Assembly: GCA_013365325.1 (NCBI GenBank)
Contig: JABVXV010000579.1
Location: 1-24,988 of the forward strand
Length of the DNA: 24,988 nucleotides
From: Dipetalonema caudispina
Taxonomy: Eukaryota > Nematoda > Chromadorea > Rhabditida > Onchocercidae
Direction: 5' to 3'
A program made the translations under genes and the position numbers. Under the pieces are notes generated by a model that did not search any database, was not told the origin of the DNA, and was given only the letters and a program-made list of their open reading frames with translations. This document shows, one piece after another, positions 19,901-24,988 of this stretch. How positions within the stretch are numbered: position 1 is the first letter of the stretch; each line of letters starts with the position of its first letter.

Positions 19901-22698
19901 TAAATTGTCTATTTATAAATGTTTGATTTGACTGATGATAACTTCGTTATGCAATTAATTAATTGCAATTGATTACTAATTTCTACATGTAAGTTACTAT
20001 ATACAAAAGAAAAAAAAAAGAACCTTTTAATGAACGAAAAGTTTTCATGATAATATACTAAAAATATATGATTTAGCATATATTATCATTATTTTTTTAG
20101 AGGTAGACATTAAGCAGCGGGATGTAAGGAAATGAATGATTAAAATAGAAATATGATAGAAGTAAGAAGAATTTTATTTATCAATTTCTTTTCCAAAAAT
20201 TTTTGTATTTCTTTCAAAGATACATTGCTATGATGAATATGCTGCATATGTGGACAAATTCAATATTCTGAGCGATCAGAAAGCTCGTGTGCGATTATTT
20301 TGCCTTGCATTCATTTCCGGCTCACCCATACTTGAAATTGGTCTCAATGATCGTCGTAGACAAGGAAAGGTTTGTTAGCTAATTATTTTTGAAAATTAAG
20401 TAACATATTATTTATTCTGTTTTCTGCATCATATAATTGTTTTTTCTTATCGTATGCAAATAATTATGAAGCACTGCAGGAAATAGTTCGTCGAAAAGAT
20501 ATTTTACCGATGTATACCGAAAGATGGATACGGTTTGAATGTCTTGAATTTCACAATACGGTTGAGCAAGAAGCCTTTGAAAAGGAGCAAGTGATTCGAC
20601 TTTCGCCTCCTGATGGATGCTTTTTTGAGGTACTATCTAAAGAAGGAAATAATTCGATGCTAAACTTCCTTATCATGAAATTAGACAGATTAAAAACTTG
20701 GGTAATTATAAGAATTCAAATTCTGAATCCAGATCTGAGAGTTAAACCAATGTCTAAACATCGAAATATTTTAGATATTAAAGGAATTAGTTGATATTTG
20801 TAGTAAAACTCGTACATAATGATAAAATAACATTCGATAATACACCTATTTATTATCACTTTTAACTGAATTAGAACAAATTATCATAAATGCGAATGTT
20901 ATTTTCACCATCTATAACTAATATTAGCAAAGAAAGATTTATGTGGGCTTTGGATAAGAGTATATTTAAAATTATTTTAGGTATTTGAAACTTTGGACAT
21001 TCAAAAAACATTCTGATTATTGTAAATAAAAATTTTCAATAGGTAATGAGATTTCGAGTAAGACCGCCGAAAAATCGCGAGAAACCATTATCAGTAAGAT
21101 GTGTGATGAAAATCGCCGGTTCCAAGGTATTTTTTGAATGTGAATTTTTAGTGGTTTTGAGATTATCTTTCTCAAAGAATGATATTCTCCCGATCGATGC
21201 TTTTTAAAATTTATAATATTTAGATTGAAATTCGAATTGAAGCTATGGCAGCAGCACAAACAGAAAAAGCAAAAGGTGTTCTTAGTAACAAACGTCAAGT
21301 GCCATGTGAGGATATTCAGATTCGTTTTCCGATACCTGAAGCTTGGATTTATTTGTTCCGTGAAGAACGACGATGGGGTGTCGGATCAGTGCATGCAAAA
21401 GTGAGACGTCCGGGTAAAGTTAAGGTAGCAAGTTCATACCATCAATCATTCTTAATTTACATGCAAAACTTTCGAAATATTTCTCTTCGTCATAAATTTT
21501 CCTTCATTTTTTGTTTTTATGACTATTTAATAGATAGAATTATTGGCAAATATCTAAGCTAAGTTTCAAATCACTTAATAAATTTTAAAATTTGCTTTGA
21601 CAAATTTCAGAATCTCAAAGATCGTCTAATGGGTACGGTGCATAATGTTGACAATTCACTCATCGAAGCGGCTATTGGTGAAGCAAAATATGAGCATGTC
21701 TTTCGAGCTTTAGTTTGGCGTATTCCACGTCTTCCAGAAAAATATCATGCCGCATACAGAGAACATTTACTACGTTGTCGTTTCGAACTTTCATCATTCG
21801 ATCTCATGCCTGAAACATTTACACCAACATGTGATGTGGAATTTACAATGCCACTTGCAATGATCAGCAATACAGTGGTACGATCAGTGAGCGTTGAACA
21901 ACATGAAGATAGCGATCGGGTGGAAAAGTTCGTACGATATGTGGCAAAATGTACTTACAAAGTTTGTATTTCATCCATTTATTATTTATGCAAAAAAAAG
22001 CACTGTATGCATATAATTAAGTTATGAAATTAACTGCATACTTAATTAAGATCTAATAATACATACTATCTAATCATGATTTTTTTTAAGATAGATTCCT
22101 TTGAAAAGCAAACAATTAAGAAAGATACCACCTAGTTGAAATGCTATATTTTTACCTTTATTTCTCATTATGTATGGAATTACATCATGTATTTCAAATT
22201 TTTCACTATTTTCAGGTTGAAATAGATTACGTTCAATGTTCTGATTTGGATATTGATGCTATATTTGATCCAACTGTAGCTAATCCGATAGCTGATCAGG
22301 AAAGTGTACCTGAACCCCATAAAGCAATGTTTAATCCAGATGAAGTGAAAGAATTACATGGAGGGTAGAGTTTTTTATGTGTTTCTTTAAATAATTCCTA
22401 AACGATCATCTTTATCTTGAATTGGAACGTATAAATAATTCCATCTTGAGCTTGGATTGGAATATGCTCCAATTTAATCTCTCTTATCAATTAAGTAATA
22501 ATCAAATATAACAGTGCTAAAATTCGAATTCCTGTCTTTTTCACTTATTCAAATCCTAATTTTAGATATAGGATCGATTTCTCGGATGCAGAAATTGGTG
22601 TAAAAAGGCATAATGATGCAGATTCAAGTAGCGATGAAGAAGATGATCGAAGAGCAATGCCAATGATTCAGATCGATCCAAAAGGATACGGTTATTGA
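4946..22698 (+). CDS. unc-41: UNC-41, nematode stonin (stoned B-like) endocytic adaptor, 30 exons, 1692 aa
   Basis: The product is a clathrin/AP-2-associated adaptor that in the stonin family recycles synaptotagmin from the plasma membrane at nerve terminals. Exons by eye: 4946-5066, 6363-6526, 6666-6863, 7262-7478, 7821-7894, 8003-8147, 10432-10490, 11735-11872, 12559-12625, 13388-13657, 13995-14426, 14717-14867, 15019-15144, 15517-15578, 15853-16144, 16346-16556, 17025-17098, 17275-17373, 17663-17849, 17973-18194, 18495-18731, 19274-19385, 19582-19784, 20220-20369, 20480-20629, 21043-21126, 21224-21424, 21611-21961, 22216-22364, 22566-22698 (TGA). The sum is 5079 nt with every phase matching. 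Order: disordered N-terminal half with WxxF/NPF/DPF motifs, stonin homology domain (about 1115-1290), mu-homology domain (about 1290-1692). The start at 4946 follows an in-frame TGA at 4892; a second Met lies at residue 9. Less certain ends: exon 5 (7882 or 7894), exon 8 (11872 or 11932), and the exon 13/14 pair. Family assignment is recalled from the protein sequence, not searched. Confidence 0.9.
5067..6362 (+). other. unc-41 intron 1
   Basis: A 1296-base intron. It holds poly(T) tracts at 5552-5568, about 6052-6066 and 6214-6234, and an inverted AGCTATAGC pair at 5706-5728 that includes the palindrome AAGCTATAGCTT. I see no coding content. Confidence 0.8.
6864..7820 (+). other. unc-41 introns 3 and 4, around exon 4
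   Basis: Two introns of 398 bases (6864-7261) and 342 bases (7479-7820), AT-rich, with no recognised feature. Exon 4 lies between them. Confidence 0.75.
8148..10431 (+). other. unc-41 intron 6, longest intron (2284 bases)
   Basis: AT-rich, with poly(T) at 8486-8504 and 9468-9491 and poly(A) at about 9669-9685. Open frames at 8299-8541 and 9230-9421 have the composition of T-rich intron and no splice context. Such a long intron could hold an internal promoter for a shorter isoform, but I see no convincing first exon in it. Confidence 0.7.
9468..9491. repeat. Poly(T) tract, 24 T
   Basis: An uninterrupted T run inside the longest unc-41 intron, followed by TATAG. It is the longest T run in the window. 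Confidence 0.95.
10491..11734 (+). other. unc-41 intron 7
   Basis: A 1244-base intron with a 25-A run (10706-10730), a T run at about 10787-10802 and a perfect small hairpin at 10645-10662 (ATGCCAA, loop TAAA, TTGGCAT). I see nothing coding. Confidence 0.75.
10706..10730. repeat. Poly(A) tract, 25 A
   Basis: An uninterrupted A run in the intron after exon 7. It is one of few long runs with A on the plus strand; another is at about 9669-9685. Confidence 0.95.
11873..13387 (+). other. unc-41 introns 8 and 9, around exon 9
   Basis: Introns 11873-12558 and 12626-13387 flank the small exon 9. The first stays open in frame from exon 8 to a TAA at 12047-12049, so intron retention would give a truncated protein. 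No other feature is seen. Confidence 0.65.
13658..13994 (+). other. unc-41 intron 10
   Basis: A 337-base AT-rich intron between the two phase-symmetric exons 10 and 11, with a GTATGC donor and a TGATTTTAG acceptor. Nothing else is recognised. Confidence 0.75.
13995..14426 (+). other. unc-41: unc-41 exon 11: Tyr/Gln-rich prion-like low-complexity block
   Basis: This single 432-nt exon encodes residues about 485-628. In roughly 144 residues I count 25 Tyr and 26 Gln, much Asp/Asn/Ser/Thr, one Arg and no Lys. Imperfect repeats of the type QDYTQQ, QDYSQQ, PDYGTSQY and NYDQ recur every 9-10 residues. This composition resembles the low-complexity Tyr/Gln/Ser domains of FET-type RNA-binding proteins, which self-associate; a similar role here is inference. 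The exon has strong splice sites (TGATTTTAG; CCAG then GTAAAA) and phase 1 on both sides. The Gln codons mix CAA and CAG, so this is not a recent pure triplet expansion. Confidence 0.85.
14868..15018 (+). other. GC-AG intron in unc-41
   Basis: The donor reads AG|GCAACT and the acceptor TTTTTTCAG|C. No GT donor in exon 12 leaves the needed two-base phase at a plausible site. The GC site does, and its context (AG|GCAA) fits the stringent consensus of the minor GC-AG intron class. The intron is 151 nt. Confidence 0.75.
15145..15516 (+). other. unc-41 intron 13, ambiguous borders
   Basis: About 372 bases. Two CTAG acceptors lie 20 bases apart (ending 15496 and 15516), and two donors (15145 and 15149) match them in phase, giving two in-frame products. 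Confidence 0.6.
15853..17373 (+). other. unc-41: unc-41 exons 15-18: proline-rich, WTQF and polybasic linker
   Basis: Exon 15 (15853-16144) begins with a strongly proline-rich run (residues about 742-783, with PPSPSVERSLPPARPPMPLS), a candidate for SH3-domain binding. EEDAWTQFKKLTEKA follows, holding a WTQF motif (796-799), then an amphipathic, probably helical, Lys/Glu-rich segment. Exon 16 (16346-16556) carries a polybasic cluster at about 864-876 (VKEKKKAKHGKSKKM), then a short Ala/Met/Glu helix-like stretch ending ARIDLQ. Exons 17 and 18 (17025-17098, 17275-17373) encode WKPPTEQQD and an acidic Thr/Glu-rich linker. Junction phases are 2, 0, 2 and 2 and all match. Confidence 0.8.
16557..17024 (+). 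other. unc-41 intron 16
   Basis: A 468-base AT-rich intron from a weak GTTCAA donor to a CTTGTAG acceptor. No coding or structural feature is recognised. Confidence 0.7.
17663..18194 (+). other. unc-41: unc-41 exons 19-20: WTGF and DPF AP-2 binding motifs
   Basis: Exon 19 (17663-17849) contains NLNWTGFDDSRP, a WxxF motif followed by acidic residues (975-980), the preferred form for the AP-2 alpha-ear side site. A Ser/Pro/Ala-rich stretch follows. Exon 20 (17973-18194) starts DYDPFNVCSADDLVREAKAR, giving a DPF motif (1032-1034) for the alpha-ear top site and a helix-like Ala-rich segment. It ends IGFDDEFRVE. Motif classes are established for stonins and other endocytic accessory proteins; binding by this protein is inferred. 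Confidence 0.82.
18495..19784 (+). other. unc-41: unc-41 exons 21-23: stonin homology domain
   Basis: Exon 21 (18495-18731) encodes an acidic lead-in, then GWEMMIRYPIKKKIMSDRYW and YVRLRDHTLYLF. Exon 22 (19274-19385) encodes ATYSLSDPTLQAYDVYGKIH and KLQFVSYKERVGIRPG. Exon 23 (19582-19784) encodes RLVEGHVTKYGLPLEHSAQ and FGSLNAIELFTFVATIEDI. This pattern of aromatic and basic residues is the family-specific stonin homology domain, which precedes the mu domain in stoned B, stonin-2 and UNC-41. It spans roughly residues 1115-1290. The splice junctions are clean (acceptors TTTTCAG, ATTTTAG, TTTTCAG). The domain name is recalled from family knowledge. Confidence 0.88.
18782..18873. repeat. 46-bp tandem duplication in unc-41 intron 21
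   Basis: Copies 18782-18827 and 18828-18873 differ at only three positions. In the second copy one change turns TTCCAAT into TTCCAGT, making an acceptor-like site. The copies lie in the 542-base intron 18732-19273. Confidence 0.9.
19785..20219 (+). other. unc-41 intron 23 with palindrome and hairpin
   Basis: A 435-base intron. It includes a perfect 18-bp palindrome at 19950-19967 (TGCAATTAATTAATTGCA) and a hairpin at 20047-20089 with an 11-bp and a 5-bp stem separated by a 2-base bulge. Confidence 0.8.
20220..22698 (+). other. unc-41: unc-41 exons 24-30: mu-homology domain and acidic tail
   Basis: These exons encode residues about 1288-1692. Recognisable segments are EYAAYVDKFNILSDQKARVR, FISGSPILEIGLNDRRRQGK, the Tyr/Trp-rich MYTERWIRFECLEFHN, VMRFRVRPPKNREKPLSVRC, QVPCEDIQIRFPIPEAWIYL, and YEHVFRALVWRIPRLPEKYH. 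The IRFPIPEAW and LVWRIPRLP strings match the mu-chain pattern (I.F.IP and L.W.I...P) of AP-2 mu-homology domains. In stonins this domain binds synaptotagmin. The tail has a casein-kinase-2-like acidic Ser cluster (DSSSDEEDD, 1668-1676) and ends DPKGYGY. The stop TGA is at 22696-22698. Confidence 0.9.
20630..21042 (+). other. unc-41 intron 25
   Basis: A 413-base AT-rich intron. The reading frame stays open for about 50 codons into it from exon 25, but the composition changes at the GTACTA donor. No other feature is seen. Confidence 0.7.
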
Positions 22699-23014
22699 TA
22701 AGATTATTATAGGAGGTTCTTTAAAATTTAGAATTTGCTGCCATTGACTGGAACATTGATCTTTATTGTAAACAGAGCGATTCCAAAATTTCTCAGTTAA
22801 TTCTACCAATTCGGCCAAGATGAATAATCGGGATTTAAAAAAAGTAATATGTTACTTAAACTTCTCAATTTTATGTGCTTCAATGCTCTTTCAGTCTTTG
22901 TCACAACTATTAGAAGAATCTTGAAGATAAGCGGAGAAATTTTATCAGAAAAGTCAAAAATTCTTGAGAATTCGTCAATTTTCAAGTCTTAATTATTAAC
23001 CAAATCACGATTAG

Positions 23015-23092
23015 AATAAATATAAGCTCAAAAATTGTTATTAGTTATGCCATATAATGGTAAATCTTGGTAGCTACACTGAAATTAATAAA
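23015..23092 (+). terminator. Candidate polyadenylation signals of unc-41
   Basis: AATAAA occurs at 23015-23020 and again at 23087-23092, about 320 and 390 bases after the stop codon, within a short AT-rich 3' UTR. Either could direct 3' end formation. No transcript evidence is available here. Confidence 0.5.
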
Positions 23093-23458
23093 AAAAAAAT
23101 CTTTTGTTTCTCGAATTCTTAGCATTATAAATTATGCCTAATTGCAAATTTGCATCCCTATGAAATTTTTACTTTAAAGAAAGATCTGCATCGTTATTTG
23201 ATGATCGTGAGCAAAAATCAGAAAAATTTTTTTAATTTAAAAATTTGACACTTCTTCGCATTTTCACAGAAAATGCCTGATATTTCTTATTATTAATGAC
23301 TTTTTTTTTAATTCTTTCCGTGCAAAAATTGTGTTTCAAACAATATTTTTTTGTGTTGAAAGACAAGAGGGGATTGTTGTAATTACTGAAAAAGCACGAT
23401 GTTTAGAGGTAGATATTTTCGATTCACTTTTAAAATTCAGTGAATAGCTCAGTTTTCA

Positions 23459-23505
23459 AATTTCAGTATATATTTAGTATAATATACTGAATATATACTG
23501 AAATT
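23459..23505. repeat. Long near-perfect inverted repeat (hairpin)
   Basis: Arms 23459-23474 and 23490-23505 are 16-bp perfect complements (AATTTCAGTATATATT). The interior adds a T-G pair and five more pairs, leaving a 3-base AAT loop. It lies downstream of the unc-41 poly(A) signals. Confidence 0.9.
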
Positions 23506-24267
23506 CATTATATTGTATATCCATTGATTTTATAATTTGCTGGACAAAGTTACATTTCGACTGGCGTTCCAGGCATAATTTTTACTTAATTTTTGATGAA
23601 ATATATTTTTTAATCCCTTTCTCACTTCTTATCAATGATCTCCACATCATCATTTCGTCTTTTCTCCTTATTTGAAGCTTTCAAATTTACAATCTAACTG
23701 AAAATTGAAAGCTTAATTTTCCAAGATTTTATAGTAAATCCCTGTAATTAAGTATTAAGTGTTAATGGGTTTCCCCCGGAAATTTTTTTTTCCACTTTTT
23801 CCGTTGTAAATTTTTCGTTTATAACCAATTCCACCTAATTTTATGTCTCATTCTAAGACACTTAGTAAAACAAAAAATTTCAAATATTGATCGCTAATTT
23901 GAATAATTTGCTGTCCCATAATATCTGATAATTCTCAAGCAATACTTCTTAACATAACTTACATATTTCAAAATCTAACCTTAACGCTTCCTTCTTGGAT
24001 TTTCTATTTACTTCGTGCAAAATAAATATACTTTTTTGAGATATTTCTCGAAATCAAATGTACCCTTAATGTCACTAAAAATTCCTTCATTTTTTATCCG
24101 TGAATTCGAACGTTTTTACTCATCCTACTGATAACCAACAATTATGTTATCAATATTAATTTGCATGTGTACATTATGCTGAAATCAATTATTTCTGTAT
24201 TTCACTGATATAAATTAATGGATATATGAGGAATGATAAGTAATTTCACAAGGCAGATACATATATA

Positions 24268-24268
<1 letters not shown>

Positions 24269-24298
<30 letters not shown>
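24269..24298. repeat. (AT)n microsatellite
   Basis: About 15 AT/TA units, preceded by a shorter ATATATATGA run from 24260, just before the raised-GC island. Confidence 0.9.
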
Positions 24299-24303
<5 letters not shown>

Positions 24304-24349
24304 TAAAATAATAACTAAAAGTTAACATCTATATGCTTTGCAATGTGAA

Positions 24350-24555
24350 TGTTTATGATCAAGGGGTACATCCCTGCATTCGAGCCATACCTCTGTGGTA
24401 CTGGTCATTCTTCTTTAAACAGTGGAAGAACAATAAGAAAAGCGATTGCTCAACAAATGCATTCTTTTCTTTGCGTAACGTTCCACACGCAACATTACCG
24501 CATATCGGCAGTATTTACTAGCGTTTATAGGAGTATGGGTCACTGTTGATCACCA
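24350..24555. other. Unexplained island of raised GC
   Basis: By hand count about 44% GC across roughly 190 bases, against about 25% in the flanks, which is like the exons of this window. Two plus-strand frames (24333-24521 and 24349-24549) and one minus frame stay open for 50-66 codons. A compact hairpin (CCATACC, loop TCTGT, GGTA-C-TGG) lies near 24385. CCATACCT occurs near both ends. I recognise neither a protein nor a known RNA. It may be a conserved non-coding RNA, a stray exon or a decayed insert. Confidence 0.45.
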
Positions 24556-24653
24556 TACCTTTTGCTTGAATTTCGTTTACACATATTGTAAAAGGGAATG
24601 CAAACTTCAATGCGAAGTTAAATTCTGCTAAAATGCAGTATTTTAAATAAGAA

Positions 24654-24659
24654 TTTATT
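24654..24659 (-). terminator. Candidate poly(A) signal of the minus-strand gene
   Basis: TTTATT on the plus strand reads AATAAA on the minus strand, about 155 bases downstream of the TAA of the minus-strand terminal exon. Confidence 0.45.
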
Positions 24660-24813
24660 GTATATTTGCATATTCAAACAAAACAATTTTGTCAATAGTT
24701 ATGCACAAAGAATTAAATAATAAAATGGAATGTACAATGGCTCACTTATATACAACATAGGCAAAATATTAATAATAAAGAGGTTAATTTAATTAGTTGA
24801 ATATTTGATTCTC

Positions 24814-24903
24814 TTACCCTCGATACATACCTTCCCTTCCAGGCCTATATCTCGCTTCACGAATTGGTCCATTGCAGAGAACATAATCGGTGCCACTTTG
24901 CTC
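24814..24903 (-). CDS. Terminal coding exon of a convergent gene (partial, product unknown)
   Basis: On the minus strand a strong acceptor (AATTTTACAG) is followed by 29 codons and TAA (24816-24814). The peptide begins EQSGTDYVLCNGPIREARYR and ends PGREGMYRG. The exon starts in phase 0 and is GC-richer than its surroundings. An AATAAA on the same strand lies about 155 bases past the stop (24659-24654). I do not recognise the family; the tail is Arg/Gly-rich with one Cys. A different frame with a GTATGT donor (splicing after GLEGK) is possible but ends without a sensible continuation in the window. The rest of the gene lies beyond position 24988, so the gene is tail-to-tail with unc-41. Confidence 0.55.
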   Translation of the reverse strand, partial: EQSGTDYVLCNGPIREARYRPGREGMYRG

Positions 24904-24988
24904 CTGTAAAATTTATCATTTACATCAATAATCTTGATGAATTAAACCAGAAAATGTTTAATTCATCAAATCTGTTACCATCTAAATG

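Larger units (their letters stand above)
22699..24813. other. Intergenic region between convergent genes
   Basis: About 2.1 kb between the unc-41 stop and the minus-strand stop. It holds the poly(A) signals, the hairpin at 23459-23505, an (AT)n tract at about 24269-24298 and a raised-GC island at about 24350-24555. Positions 23100-23450 and 23510-24240 are AT-rich with nothing recognised. Confidence 0.65.

Noticed and set aside
24349..24549. tRNA, snRNA or spliced-leader RNA in the raised-GC island
   Set aside because: A TTCGA string is present, but no A-box, cloverleaf or recognised snRNA or SL core could be found.
1..24988. CRISPR array, operon or bacterial-type mobile system
   Set aside because: The window is intron-rich eukaryotic DNA; no regularly spaced identical repeats, transposase or reverse transcriptase frames were seen.

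Overview
The window looks like AT-rich nuclear DNA from a nematode, probably a clade III (spirurid or filarial-like) parasite. Short, conserved exons are separated by AT-rich introns with long poly(T) tracts. Acceptors are of the nematode TTTTCAG/TTTTAG type, and the one large gene best matches UNC-41, the nematode stonin. The phylum follows from gene identity and splice-site style; the exact species is inference.

Layout: (1) Positions 1-4945 hold no clear gene. They contain an (AT)n tract, a 20-unit (GTT)n microsatellite with a degenerate flank, a degenerate 30-bp minisatellite, poly(T) tracts and a possible alternative first exon at 3477-3541. (2) Positions 4946-22698 on the plus strand carry one complete gene reconstructed from 30 exons. 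All reading phases agree and the product is 1692 residues. Its long disordered N-terminal part carries endocytic motifs (four WxxF, one NPF, one DPF) and an unusual Tyr/Gln-rich prion-like block. A stonin homology domain and an AP-2 mu-type homology domain follow. One intron is GC-AG. (3) Positions 22699-24813 are intergenic: the unc-41 3' end with AATAAA signals, a near-perfect long AT hairpin, an (AT)n tract and an unexplained island of about 200 bp with raised GC. (4) Positions 24814-24903 on the minus strand look like the last coding exon of a convergent neighbour that extends beyond the window, with a poly(A) signal at 24654-24659.

How the parts work together: the main product should be a presynaptic endocytic adaptor. 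The N-terminal linear motifs would bind the AP-2 alpha ear and EH-domain proteins, and the C-terminal mu-homology domain would bind synaptotagmin for retrieval from the plasma membrane. The most unusual items are the Tyr/Gln-rich block on a single phase-symmetric exon, the GC-AG intron, the candidate alternative first exon, and the minisatellite whose 30-bp period also reads as a 10-residue repeat on the minus strand. I saw no wholly new multi-gene system; the window is essentially one large neuronal gene and its surroundings.
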